Shown: positions 11,758-25,500, counted from the stretch's first letter. The stretch is 64,000 nt of DNA from Pteria penguin (GCA_035048485.1 CM068587.1:42531842-42595841); one strand, 5' to 3'. The notes: generated by a model not told the origin, from the letters alone. Translations and numbers: made by a program.

Positions 11758-12461
11758 ACAGGTCAATGTTTGTTCATATAAACACCTCACGGTGGTTGAG
11801 TATCTTCCATTATAAGCTCTGAGGGCGAAAATATTCCGCTTTATATCATTTGGAATCATCGCTTAACGTTAATACATATTTGCATACGGATCCTTCAAGG
11901 CCGAAATGATTAAAGGTCGACGTGTTTGGTAAGTTTTAAGTGATATTCCATTTGGTAGCGTTTTAGTGATTTTCCATTAAAAGATAGTGGGGTGCTCTTC
12001 GATAACTATTACCAAGTTCATTCACCTAACTGCACTGCATCGCTTATGTTCTGTTGCGTGTTATTTGGATTAATTACTTTATCCCTGCTCAATAGAACCA
12101 AAACTTAAACAATACATGATTAAAACTTCCATGAGAATGGCCAATTTCATCTTATGATATAAGACATCTCTCAAACGATAAACTCGTTGTGATTTTTTTT
12201 TTAATCCTCGACTTTATAGTAAAAGCTGATCGGATTTCTTCGGTCTTTGCTTCGTAACTACGATCCGAAACAATAACACAATAATATAATAGACATAGTA
12301 ATACTATAACAAGAATTACAACAAAGTCACTATACGTTAGAAAACAAAGCTTTATCTAAAATGGAGCGAATGTCAGCGATTATGAACTCTATCCACGTTG
12401 AATAACTGGCGCGTACCCAGCGAGTCGTCAGAACTTTGAGTAATACACATTGTTTCAGGAA

Positions 12462-12590
12462 CCGGCCTCGGTCAACCAGAACAATCCTCGACTCGTGACA
12501 GAAAGGCCAAGGGTTCGAGTTCCACCAGTGGCTCGTCGGTGTCAATTCGAAGTCTCACATCACGGTAGACGTGGCAAGTAAAAGATCACT
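12462..12590 (+). mobile_element. Degraded SINE, family B (5' part)
   Basis: A tRNA-like B box GGGTTCGAGTTCC is followed by CACGGTAGACGTGGCAAGTA and AAAGATCACTC, matching the family-B body. It is truncated at about 12590, next to T-rich and GA-repeat sequence. Confidence 0.5.
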
Positions 12591-13112
12591 CTCTTTTTTA
12601 AATAAAAGACATTGTTTCAGAGAGAGAGAGAGAGATAGAGAGGATTCCATATGCAGTATTAAGTTTGGCTGTGAATAGAATAATATAACAAAATAAAGTG
12701 TAGGTCAGATGTCAAGGTCAATACCATTGAATACATGTATAAACAATTGCTGTATAGAATCTATATAATGAAAATTATGAAAGCCGTATCTCTTACGGTT
12801 CAACGAATATAGCCTATAAAATCCATGTCAGAGTTTTTAGAAATTAGGTTAAAGTTCAAAAGATCAAAAGGCATGATACCAAATGAAAGTACTGATCCTG
12901 AAAAATCTGGTGTAGAAGATATGCCCCAGGTTAAAGTTTTTGAAAGTTTGACAAAGCCCAAAGTCACTAGGTTAAAAATGGTGATCTTAAAAAAAAAGAA
13001 AGCTCTAGCCAAAGCCCTGTTTGGTATGGTTGAAAAGATATAGACCATGCTAATGTTTTCGTTAAGTAGGTCAAAGTCTTAGGTAACCAGGTCAAAACTC
13101 ATGAGCCTAAAG

Positions 13113-14876
13113 TCAACAAGGGGTCCAAGTGGGCCTATATCGCTAACCTGAGCACAACTGCTTGTTCATAAACAAATGACAGACTTGAGTACTTTCAGTA
13201 TTTACTCTCTATGAGATATGGTGAAATTCTGTAAAGCAGTTAATGACAAGAAGTCGAAAAATATGTCAGCCAATCATAGTTTTTTGCAGCCATCTTGAAT
13301 GACAAATTGGGTCAAAATATACTATTTTGGTATGTTACCTTGATATCTTACTTCCTGTAAGGTTTGGTGATACTCTGTGCAGCAGTTGCTGAAAACAAGT
13401 CAAAAATGTGTCAGTCAATCAGGGTCCTTTGCTCTTGGTAGACATCTTGGATGACTGATCTGGTTGAAAGGTGCAATTTTGGTAGATGACAATTTTGAAG
13501 AAGACCTTGATTACTTACTTGCTACAAGATTTTGCAGAAATCTGTATGGCAGTTAATGATGAAAAGTTCAAATGTGTCAGCCAATCAGAGCACTTATACA
13601 CCATCTTGGATGATGGATCGGGTCGAAAAACACAAACTAGGTATAAGACCTTGATTACTTACCTCTAGTAAGGTCTGATGAAATTTTATGCAGCGGTTGT
13701 GAAGGAGAAAAAAAATTAAAGTGAAACTGTTTCAATCAGTTAGGGCCAATGGCAGCCATATTGGACTACGGATCGGGTCGAAAATCACAAACTTGGTAGA
13801 GGATCTTGAGTATTTACTTCCTGTAGGTTTTGGTTAAATTCTGTGCAGTGGTTGCAGAGGAGGTCGAAAATGTGTCAACCAATCAGAGCTCAAGACTGCC
13901 ATCTTGGATTACTGATCGGGTCGCACAGACACGATAGAGTACCTTAATTACTTACTGCCTTTAACATATGAAGCAGTTTTGGGGAAGAAGGCAAAAATGT
14001 ACCAATCAATCAAGGCCCATGGCAGCTATCTTGGATTATGAATTGGTTTTTAAAAATACAAACTTGGTAGAGAACTTCAAGTACTCACTTCCTGTAAGGG
14101 TTTGTGAAACTCTGTTAAGCGGTTTCAGAGAAATCGAAAATGTGTCAACCAATCAGAGTCCATAGTGGCCATCTTGGACTACATATTGGGCCAAAACACA
14201 AACTTGGTAAGAGACATTGAGTACTTATTTCATGTATATTTTGGTGCAGCGGTTTTGGAGAAGTTGAAAATGTGTCAACCAGTCAGGACTCATGGCAGCC
14301 ATCTTGCATTACGGATTCGGTCGAAGAACGCAAAGTTGGTAGATGACATTGAGTAGGAGTGGAAAATGTATCAACCAATCAGAACCCATGGCGGCCATTC
14401 TGGATTAAGGATTTGGTAAAAAAAATACTTGGTAGAGGACATTGAGTACTTACTTGCTGTAAGCTTTGGTGAAATTCTGTGTAGCAGTTTGGGAGAAGTT
14501 GAAAATGTATCAACAAATCAGGGCCCAATGCAGTCATCTTGGATTCTGGATTGGGTTTAAAACACAAACTTGGTAGAGGACATCGAGTACTTACTTGCTA
14601 TACATTTTGGTGAAATTCTGTGTAGCAGTTTTGGAGAAGCTGAAAATGTATCAACAAATCAGGGCCCAATGCAGCCACCTAGGATTCTGAATTGAGTCGA
14701 AAACACAAACTTGGTAGAGTACATTGAGTACTTGCTTCCTGTAAAAATTGGTGACATTTTGTGTGCCAGTTGCTGAGGAGAAGTCGAAAGTGTGAAAAGT
14801 TTACGGACGACGGACTAACGCTGGACGGCAGTGTATTACAATAGCTCACTTTGAGCATTTGGTACATGTGAGATAA
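13113..14876 (+). mobile_element. Pearl-like (Helentron-associated) element, diverged copy
   Basis: The 5' end reads AACAAGGGGTCCAAGTGGGC and then CTATATCGCTAACCTGAGCAC. The core holds about ten diverged ~145-bp repeats with GCAGCCATCTTGGATTA, ACACAAACTTGGTAGAG and GTGTCAACCAATCAGAG. It is followed by an ACGGACG-type simple repeat and CACAATAGCTCAC-like 3' sequence. Same plan as the better preserved neighbour at 15248..16777, but older. Confidence 0.7.
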
Positions 14877-15247
14877 AAGTCCAAATGAATGCTCTGGTCA
14901 TGGGGAATCTGTATGTGAAATATCAAAGCCATGTCCCTTGAGGTTCAAAACATATAAGCCAGGTTTATTTAAAGAAAAATGTGTTAATGTCCAAGGTTGT
15001 GGCCACTTAGTCAAAAGTCATGAGTCTTAATGAAAGCTTGGTTATGGTTGAATTATCAAATCTCTATTCTTCATGTTCGAAAGATAAAGTCCAGGTTTAA
15101 GTTCTTGATTAAAAGGTCGAAGTCCAAGGTCAAGGTCAATAGGTCAAAAATCATGACCTGAAATGAAAGTTTTGGTCATGGGGAATCTATATGTGAAATA
15201 TCAAAGCCATATCCCTTGATGTTCAAAACACATAGACAAGGTTGATT

Positions 15248-16777
15248 AAACAAGAGGCCCAAATGGGCCTATATCGTTCACCTGAGCACAAATTGCTTAT
15301 TTACAATAAAATGACAGCTCATTTCAGTAGAAAATTTTGCTTTTTTTCTACAAGACTTTCTATAAGGTTTCGTGATATTTTGCGCAGTCAACCAATCAGA
15401 GCCAATGGCGGCCATCTTGGATTACGGATCAGCACGAAAAACACAAACTTGGTAGAGGACCTCGAGTACTTACTTCCTATGAGGTTTGGTGAAATTCTGT
15501 GCAGCACTTCTGGAGAAGAAGTCCAAAATGTGTCAACCAATCAGAGTCAATGTCGGCCATCTTGGATTACAGATTGGCACGAAAAACACAAACTTGGTAT
15601 GGGACCTTGTGTACTTACTTCCTGTGAGGTTTGGAGAAATTCTGTGCAGCGCTTCTGGAGAAGAAGTCGAAAATATGTCAACTAATCAGAGCCAATGGCG
15701 GCCATCTTGGATTACGGATGGGCACGAAAAACACAAACTTGGTAGAGGACCTCAAGTACTTACTTCCTATGAGGTTTGGTGAAATTCTGTGCAGCAGTTC
15801 TGGAGAAAAAGTTGAAAATGCGTCAACCAATCAGAGCCAATGGCGGCCATCTTGGATTACGGATCGGCACGAAAAAAACACACTTTGTAGAGGACCGTGA
15901 GTAGTTACTTCCTATAAGTTTGGTGAAATTCTGCACAGCCGTTCTGGAGAAGAAGTCCAAAATGTGTCAACCAATCAGAGCCAATGCCGGCCATCTTGGA
16001 TAACGGATGGGCACCAAAAACACAAACTTGGTAGAGGACATTGAGTATTTACTTCCTATGAGGTTTGGTGAAATTCTGTGCAGCGCTTCTGGAGAAGAAG
16101 TCCAAAATGTGTCAACCAATCAGAGCCAATGGTGGATATCTTGGATCACGGATAGGCAGGAAAAACATAAACTTGGTAGCTGACCTCGAGTACTTACTTC
16201 CTATGAGGTTTGGTGAAATTCTGTGCTGCGCTTCTGGAGAAAAAGTCCAAAATGTGTAAAACAATCAGAGTCAATGTCGGCCATCTTGGATAACAGATCG
16301 GCACGAAAAACACAAACTTGGTAGAGGACCTTGAGTACTTACTTCCTATGAGGTTTGGTGAAATTCTGCGCAGCCGTTCTGGAGAAGAAGTCGAAAATGT
16401 GTCAACCAATCAGAGCCAATGGCGGCCATCTTGGAATACGGATGGGCATGAAAAAATACAAACTTGGTAGAGGACCTTGAGTACTTACTTCCTATGAGGT
16501 TTGGTGAAATGCTGTGCAGCCGTTCTGGAGAAGAAGTCAAAAATGTGTCAACCAATCAGAGCCAATGGCAGCCATCTTGGATAACGGATGGGCAAGAAAA
16601 ACAAAAATTTGGTATGGGACCTTCAGTACTTGCTTCCTATGAGGTTTGGTTAAATTCTGTGCTGCGGCTCTGGAGAAGAAATCGAAAATGTAGAAAAGCT
16701 AACGACGGACGGACGACAGACGACGGACGGTGTTTGATCACAATAGCTCACTTGAGCCTTCAGCTCAGGTGAGCTAA
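15248..16777 (+). mobile_element. Pearl-like (Helentron-associated) element, well preserved
   Basis: The 5' end has the palindrome AGGCCCAAATGGGCCT and then TATCGTTCACCTGAGC. Nine core repeats are spaced 144-145 bp (GCCATCTTGG at 15411, 15556, 15701, 15846, 15990 and onward). Then comes ACGGACGGACGACAGACG and the 3' hairpin CTCACTTGAGC/GCTCAGGTGAG ending in CTAA. Core repeats plus an ACGG microsatellite are the known plan of pearl and DTC84 elements in oysters and clams, later linked to Helentrons. Neighbour-to-neighbour core identity is high. Open frames across it are spurious. Confidence 0.75.
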
Positions 16778-17572
16778 AAAAATATTGAAGTCCAAGGCAA
16801 AGTTAAGTTGTTCAAAAGTCATGAACCAAAGTACAAGTTTTGTTTATGGGGAATCTATAATTGAAATTCAAAAGCCATATTCTCTATGGTTCAAAAGATA
16901 AAGACAAGGTTAATGTTCTTGAAAAATGGGTCCAAGTTCAATGTTAAGTTGTCAAAAGTCATGCCCTAAAATGAAAGCTCTGTCATATCTATGTGTGAAA
17001 CATCAAAGTCCTGTCTTTTAAGGTTCAAAGCATATAAACCAGGTTAATCAAAGTCCAAGTTCACTAGGTCAAAAGTCATGACCCTAGATAAAAACACTGG
17101 TCACGAGGAGTCTGTATGTAAAATATCAAAGCCTTGTACCTTGAGGTTAAAACATAATGACCAAGTTCAGGTTTTTGAAATTTTGAGAAAAAAAAATGGG
17201 TCAAAGGCCAAGATCAATAGAGCAAAAGTCATGACCCTAAATGAAAGTCATGGTCATTGGGAATCTATATGTGAAATAATAAAGCCCTCTCTTTTGGTAC
17301 TAAAAGGCACTAACCAGATTGATGTTCCTTTTTGTCTTTGGACGCCAACTTCACCATGAATCTGACATACATCTCCAGACTTTAGTCCAAGCAAGCTTAA
17401 AATTAGTTGTTACCCAAAAACCATTATCTTATTTCGGTCCGTTGTCTGGAACTTTTGGCATATGATTTCTGCTTACACACTTTATATGCGTAGAAATTCA
17501 TGAAGCAAATCACAACTGACAATTCAATACAAATGTAAATCAAATGTGACAAATGGACATACCACTACACTA

Positions 17573-17821
17573 GACTGATTGATTGCGGTTTTGCATCACT
17601 CCATTATTATTCTAAAATATAGTTATGTAATCTGCCTGATGCATTGCATAGAAATTTATATCTTTGCAACGGACCCACCAGAAGCAGTGAGGGATCTTTT
17701 ATGTGCCACGCCTACCGTTACACGTGACCTCTGTTTTTACTGTGTCATTCGAAAGACAGAACACCAATGTGCCCATGGCCTCTCAGGCACAAGCCAAGCA
17801 TCTCATCCATTGAGCCATACC
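17573..17821 (-). mobile_element. tRNA-derived SINE, family B
   Basis: Minus-orientation copy with tail complement GATTGATTGCGGTTTTGCATC at the low end and body GATGCATTGCATAGAAATTT, GAAGCAGTGAGGGATCTTTT and GCCACGCCTACCGTTACACG. The tRNA-like head is near 17800..17821. Confidence 0.75.
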
Positions 17822-18014
17822 AGTTTACCACTACACTAAAAAAGACTGAGGAGGTAGGTGATATCTAGAGTTAACCACTGTGGTACTAAGAAATTCATAT
17901 TTTACTGGGTTCAGATGTTTGAAAATTTTAACCAGTGAAGAAGAGAGTTAACGTGAATTACACACTGGTATAGATTCTGTTAAAAACAAGAAAACAACAT
18001 CAGACTACAAGGGA

Positions 18015-19527
18015 TTTATTTGCACTTGTTAACTAATAAACAAGGCACATGCTTGTTAACAACAACACATCCTAACATAACCTAGACATAAACTACTTTA
18101 TATAATATAATAATAATAAAAAAAGGAACAGAGATAAATATGATATAAATATATGTAAAGAATCCATCTCAGAATATATAGGACGTGATAGTACATATTG
18201 CAGGTTAAGTAAACTATTTAAAACAATACACACAAACTTCATTCTGTCACACCATTTGACATCAAATGGAGAATCATTTTCTTAAGAAACAAATTCCATT
18301 CAGATTATGTGTTGCATAATGTTTAAGTTAACTATCACACACAAGGTTGATAATGTATGGTAAATAAGCATGGTGAAAGAAACCAGATACAACCATCAAA
18401 ACATGCCGACCAAAACCTGGAAATATAACTTATAAAAATAAAAAATAATGATACAATAACTGCATGCATTTGATAACAAAATCAGTCCCCATAATTTACT
18501 GCATATTAAAAATAAAACGAAAAATGGTCCAGTCGCTTGGTATACTCTAAACATAGCATCAATCAACTGATGGCCAAATTTGTTGGTAAAATGAAATGAA
18601 AAATGACCAAAGTAGTTGACAATAACATGTAGATTTATAAAAGACTGACAAAGACATGTCATGGCTTAAAGGAGAAAGAACCAAGATATGACATTGAGAA
18701 TGTAACACCACTACCAAAACAGTAATATATTTCATACTGTATCTACCCTTTTATATATAATACTATTTACTATATATTTTGAAGGAAATAGCATGTTAAC
18801 TATTTATCATATATATATATATATATATACAATGGAGTGGATAAACACTAAGAATAACTGTAATAAACACAATATAATTCCACCAGCAGTTAAGGAATCT
18901 TCCACTCTGTAGTCTTGTAGAATGTATAGCATTATACCTTTTCCAATAAAGCATTTGTATAATTAGTTCTGAAAGCAAACACATCAAACAACTTACATGT
19001 GATGGTACAGATATAAGAATGCAAGGGATTTAACGTAATGCTGACACAAACCTCAATTCAACATAATGCACATGAACATTGACATGTTCACTACTATGAA
19101 GATGAATCATTACGTTCTGAACTGAAAGTGGTTTGATTAAAGGCATGTTCAAGTTCTCAAGTTACAACTGAACCAGAAAATACTTATCCTTAAAATAAAA
19201 TACTATGAATACATACAGAAAATATCAAAATAATATGTGAGGTTGAGTACATATATGACAATAATATAAATAAAGTTAGAATCATATGTATACACATGTA
19301 TGCAATAAGCATTTTGTTTTTAGATATTTGACAGACATGATTGAAAACTGATGATGTTGGGCAAGAATCTGAGTGTTTAAAAGACTGTTGATGAAATCAG
19401 CAGTGATAAATTGCTTCCAAACATGAGTTCAAAAGGAAATACATCAATTGTTCGAGACAAGTCGGAGAGGTAGCAAATGCGAACAAAGAAATACAACATT
19501 CATCATTCCCATGACCTTGTGGGCATC
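18015..19527 (-). other. Calpain 3' UTR (inferred extent)
   Basis: About 1.5 kb of AT-rich, mostly single-copy sequence after the stop codon. A minus-strand AATAAA at 18015..18020 is followed by a GT-rich stretch (gtagtctgatgttgtttt), a plausible poly(A) site. Other AATAAA-like hexamers exist in this AT-rich stretch, so the true end is uncertain. An AT microsatellite lies at 18808..18830. Confidence 0.35.
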
Positions 19528-19554
19528 TTAGGAGTACATCACTGTCTGGATAAA
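19528..19554 (-). CDS. Calpain terminal coding exon 17 and stop
   Basis: Acceptor ttctttttgcag, then 27 nt reading FIQTVMYS and TAA. The ending matches the usual (Q)LTMYS end of classical calpains. The exon continues into the 3' UTR at lower coordinates. Confidence 0.93.
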   Translation of the reverse strand, partial: FIQTVMYS

Positions 19555-22500
19555 CTGCAAAAAGAAAAAAATTGTAAACTTTTATCAAGCTGAGAGTAAC
19601 GTAATCTAATGCATTAGTCAAGCTGAGAACATGTCAGAGTAACGTAATCTAATGTATCAGTCAAGCTGAGAACACTTCAGAGTAACGTAATCTAATGTAT
19701 CAGTCAAGCTGAGAACACATCAGAGTAACGTAATCTAATGTATCAGTCAAGCTGAGAACACATCAGAGTAACGTAATCTAATGTATCAGTCAAGCTGAGA
19801 ACACATCAGAGTAACGTAATCTAATGTATCAGACAAGATGAGAACACTTCAGAGTAACGTAATCTAATGTATCAGTCAAGCTGAGAACACATCAGTGTAA
19901 CGTAATCTAATGTATCAGACAAGATGAGAACACTTCAGATTAAGGTAGCCTAATGTATCAGTCAAGCTGAGAACACATCAGAGTAACGTAATCTAATGTA
20001 TCAGTCAAGCTGAGAACACATCAGAGTAACGTAATCTAATGTATCAGACAAGATGAGAACACTTCAGAGTAACGTAATCTAATGTATCAGACAAGATGAG
20101 AACACTTCAGAGTAACGTAATCTAATGTATCACTCAAGCTGAGAACACATCAGAGTAACGTAATCTAATGTATCACTCAAGCTGAGAACACGTCAGAGTA
20201 ACGTAATCTAATGTATCACTCAAGCTGAGAACACGTCAGAGTAATGTAATCTAATGCATAAATCAAGCTGAGAACACATCAGAGTAACATAATCTAATGT
20301 ATCAGACAAGATGAGAACACCTCAGAGTAACGTAAATTAATGTATCAGTCAAGCTGAGAACAGTTCAAAGTAAAATAATCGAATGTATCAGTGAAGCTGA
20401 GAACAGGTCAGAGTAACGTAATCTAATAAATCAGTCAAACTGAGAACATGTCAGAGTAAGGTAATCTAATGTATTAGTCAAGCTGAGAACACTTCGGAGT
20501 AATGTAATCTAATGTATCAGTCCAGCTGAGAACACTTCGGAGTAATGTAATCTAATAAATCAGTCAAGCTGAGAACATGTCAGAGTAAGGTAATCTAATG
20601 TATCAGTCAAGCTGAGAACACTTCGGAGTAATGTAATCTAATGCATCAGTCAAGCTGAGAACACTTCAGAGTAACGTAATCTAATGTATCGGTCAAGCTA
20701 AGAACACTTCGGAGTAATGTGATCTAATGCATCAGTCAAGCTGAGAACATGTAAGAGTAATGTAATCTAATGTATCAGACAAGCTGAGAACATGTCAGAG
20801 TAATGTAATCTAATATATCAGCAATCAATTTAGTTTTTTTATTTGTTATTTACACCACATCAAGATTATTTCACATATATAGTGAAAGCAACCGTTTGAT
20901 GCATTGTACAGAGAGGTATTACACCTAAGCACCCCACCGACTCATTCATAGCATTGTACAAAAAGGTATTACACCTATGCACCCCACTGACTCATTCATA
21001 GCATTGTACAGAAAGGTATTACACTTTAGCACCCCACTGACTCATTCATAGCATTGTACAGAAAGGTATTACACCTAAGCACCCCACTGACTCATTCATA
21101 GCATTGTACAGAAATGTATTACACCTAAGCACCCCACTGACTCCTTCATAACATTGTACAGAAAGGTATTACACCTAAGCACCCCACTGACTCATTCATA
21201 GCATTGTACAGAAATGTATTACACCTAGGCATCCCACTGACTCATTCATAGCATTGTACAGAAATGTAAAACATTTAAGCACCCCAATGACTCATTCATA
21301 GCATTGTACAGAAATGTAAAACATTTAAGCACCCCAATGACTCCTTCATAACATTGTACAGAAATGTATTACACCTATGCACCCCACTGACTCATTCATA
21401 GCATTGTACAGAAATGTATTACACCTAAGCACCCCACTGACTCATTCATAGCATTGTACAGAAATGTATTACACCTAAGCACCCAACCCCTTAAAAGCAC
21501 TGAAGGACCATCTACTTGTCCACATCATTAACATTTACCATGATCTCAGTTTCTAGTGTCTCATACCAAAGACAGTTCAACACTTATGTGAAAAGCATGA
21601 ATATAAGAGAGATTATATTGATATTCACTGTGACTGAAAACTTAGTAATCATTGAACTATATAACTAGAACTGTAATGGGTCGGTGAGATACAAATGCCC
21701 CCGCTGGCAGCTAAGGTAGTGAAAAATAATTTCCAGAGAACTAATATTTGAAAATTCAAGAAATTTCTCATTCTCAAGGGCAATAACTCTGTCAAAAATT
21801 ACCAGAACACATCCATATTCAAATTTGACCTGCATTTTCTCTTGATATATCCATATACCCAATATCAATTTAATCCATCAAATCTTCAAAGAGAAAATGA
21901 GTGGAAACTGAATGGTGATGGAATGACGGAAGGATGGAATAAGGTAACACTATATGACCCCAGCCATTTCATGGTGAGGGCATATAAATAGTCACTGTAC
22001 GAGCCATTTCATGGTGAGGGCATATAAATAGTCACTGTACGCCGAAGAGATCAAAGTACAAAAGGTGTAATAGATGTCACAAAGTAGCATATTGAGAAAG
22101 GTATCATTTCATAAGGAATGGTAGATAAGTAAATGAAAACCTCCAAGTTATGTAATCTCATGTCTAACCATTCATACTTATTAGATCGTGAAAATGTGAG
22201 ATGCTCTAACATACATCATACTCTGTCATGTGAGGCATTGATTTTACAATAGTGTAAATATCAGATTAATTGATTATCGTTTTGCGTCACTCTTCAGCTA
22301 TCTCAAGTGTATGGTGAAGGTATCTGTCTGAAGTATTATTTCTGTGACGAACCCAACCAAAGCAGCGAGGGATCTTTTACGTGGCATGTCTACCGTGACG
22401 TGGGACCTGTTTTCACTGTCTCATCTGACAGACAGAATGCTGGTGTGCCCATGGCAGTATCTGAACTTGGGACCTCTTGGTCATAAGAAGTACACCACTG

Positions 22501-25500
22501 TCCACTGAGTAACATAAGCTTCATAAACATTAGATATAATCCAATAATACCACACAATTTTACAACTTTCATCTTGATATTTTCATATAAGTATCAATTC
22601 TATTTATGAGCGCCTACACATTATAATGTATAACTTTCTTGTTATTAACTCCTATATATATATGTTCTTGTTTAAGCAATTCCTTAATTTGTCTATATTT
22701 CTTACTATAACAGGAAATCATACTTACATTGTCGACATCGAATGCTCCCATACCATCTCTACTCACATTCTTGAACGATGCTAAAATACAAATAACGACT
22801 TCAATGAGCACTTCAATATTTACTATATGTTTACAATGACTTTTTAAATTTTGATTTCTAAAAATGATTCTTGGCAATGAAAATTATAACTACACTTACC
22901 AAGCATGGTTTTCAGTCGTATTGCACACATAATGAAGTCCCCAAATTCAATCTGTCCTTGTTTGTTGCTGTACCTCATTACCAAAGCACTGAAAGTTCTA
23001 TTGCTAAGGCGGAAACCTAAAATACAAGTTACCCAATTATACAAAGTCATATGTACAAAAGACAAAATCAAGATTTCAAATATATAACTGACACTAAAAC
23101 AAAAATTTGGTTATTTTTGAGATGGAATAAACATCACTGAGACTTCATTTTCAAAATCTATTTGTCATCCAGTACAATTTTTCTTATCTTTAGAGCTAAA
23201 AAAAAAAATATAAAAAATAAATGAAAACTGTTTCTGATCTCTGAATAACATTTATTGATATACTACATGAGACAGTATAAACAGATTCACTTGTGTTTCA
23301 TAAACACCAATGTCTCAGTGTTTGCTTAATTGAATTAATCTTCTTGTCCTGTCTGTCTCTCTGTGAAGAACGTTAACACTGGACATACATTATCAACCAT
23401 AATAACCACTGCTTCATATTTTACATGTGTGTACCTTGAATCTAGACCTCTCTATTAATACCATAATTTATGACCTTCAGACCGTGACCTCAACTTTTGA
23501 CTTACACATCAAAAAATTAATCCTTGGCTGTAATTCTTCAAACATGGGAGCTAGGGATTTCGTATATCTCATGGGTGTTCCTTGCAGTGAGACCTTTTCA
23601 TTCCTATCTCAATTTATGACCTTGTGATCTCGACCACCAAGTTTGACCTATATTTGAACTTATTTAAAAGAAACTTTAATAATGGTCTTCACATTTGAGC
23701 CATAGAAGAAAGGACTTTTGTCAGCTACCGGTTCGTTTCTTTTGTGACAAGACCTTTCTATTTTAATTAAAATTTATTACCTTTTGACCTTGACCTCCAT
23801 GTTTGTCTTTCATACCATTAAAAAAACTCATTGGTAGTTACTGTTTATACCTGAAAGCTAGAACATTCTCATTTAATGTATGTTCCTTGTGGTGAGATCT
23901 TTCCTTTGATGCCATAATTTATGACCTTGTGACACTGACCATTAAGTTTGACCTACATTTGAACTTGTGTATAACAAGCCTTAACATTGGCATTTCATTT
24001 TTGAAATATTGGAGATGGGCTTTTGATATTTCACATGTGTAAAATGAGACAAGAGCTTCCTACTGATACCATATTTTAGGACCCTGTGACTTCGACCTTC
24101 ATATTTGACCTATATACCAAAAATATTTGATACTGACTGTACCTCTTTAAACATGGGAGCTGAGTTTTCATATTTCACATATATATTCCTTGTAGTAAGA
24201 CCTCTCTACTGATATCATAATTTGTGAGCTTGTGATCTTGACCATAAATTTTCACCTACATCTGACCTTATTAGATAAAAAACTTAAACATTAGCCTTCA
24301 CATCTGAACAACAGGAAATAGGATTTTGATATTTCACAAGTGTGTTCCTTGTGGTGAGACTTTTCCATTGATACCATAATTTATGACCTAGACCTTTATA
24401 ACTGATGTGCATTTAGCAAAATGTCTACCATAACCACAATATTTGACAGGCTCTCATATCATGCGTGTCCCTTGTGGTCAGATCATCTCATTGATACCAT
24501 AATTAATGACCATGTGACCTTGGGAGTCAACTATGACCTAAATTTACAAAATGTTCTCATCAAGGATACTGTTGCCCCAGGGGAATCATGTTTCACAAAC
24601 ATACTTTGTTATAATTAAAGTTTCTTTTTGGCATAAAACATGAGGTTCGTTTCCCTCTACCCATCCCCTCCTTTTAGCAAATGATGCAAGTACAAATACA
24701 AGTACAGTGTATACGGCAAAGCACAGATAGGCAGAAAGAAGCAATCAAATGGAAAAGTAGTATGTGTATACTTTTGAAAAAGTTATAATTTCATCTTCTT
24801 TATGCAAATGATCCTATATAAATGGAAAATATTAAAATATAAAATAATTATTTCTATTTAAAATTAGCGTATTAAATAAAGGAAATACACAGGTTAACTG
24901 TAATTAAATTTACACTGTTGCATTTGGCCAGAATACTTCCAAAGCATTAAAGTATTGTTTTAAAGTGTGAACAAACCGAAAAATAGACAGAACGTAAACA
25001 ATATGTGTTGCAACTGCTTCCACAAGAATCTCACTATGGCAAAGACCATGTAATAGATGTACTATTACACACAATTCCAAAAATCAGTTTAATTAGAAGA
25101 AATCAAGTCTTACAATCCACTTATTAGGTATTTCTTTTTAGTTTTATTCCAATATGCCCCTGAATGCATGAACAAGTGCCTCTAAAAGTATACCCAAACA
25201 TCATAATGACGATGAAATATCAAATGAATTCAAAAATCAAATTCATTTTCTATCAAGTTTCATTCCTATCTACACTAAACCGTCAGAGAAACTGTAAAAC
25301 ACAAATTTAGTGATCAACAGACAGATGGTTAGACACGGCAAATGATTATATCTGTCCCTGATAAAGGGGAAGACATAATTGTATAGTCGCTTATCATTTC
25401 AAGACTTTCTGTAAAAATTCTTAATTATTCTCAATATTTTACTACAAGCTCTCCAACCAAGGTTATGAACTGACAGAGGGGAATGGTTGTACTTAAATCT

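Larger units (their letters stand above)
12660..17340. repeat. Old ~170-bp tandem array, interrupted by two pearl-like elements
   Basis: Blocks 12660..13112, 14877..15247 and 16778..17340 share GTCAAAAGTCATGACCCTAAA, TGAAAGTCTTGGTCATGGGG, AATCTATATGTGAAATATCA and GGTTCAAAAGATATAGACCA. The block edges continue each other across both inserted elements, showing the array is older. Confidence 0.6.

Noticed and set aside
15242..16772. Open frames on both strands over the pearl-like element (up to 147 codons)
   Set aside because: Frames repeat the 145-bp core and shift between phases; the element family is non-coding.
19583..21487. CRISPR-like regular repeats
   Set aside because: The repeats are head-to-tail with no unique spacers, in a eukaryotic intron.
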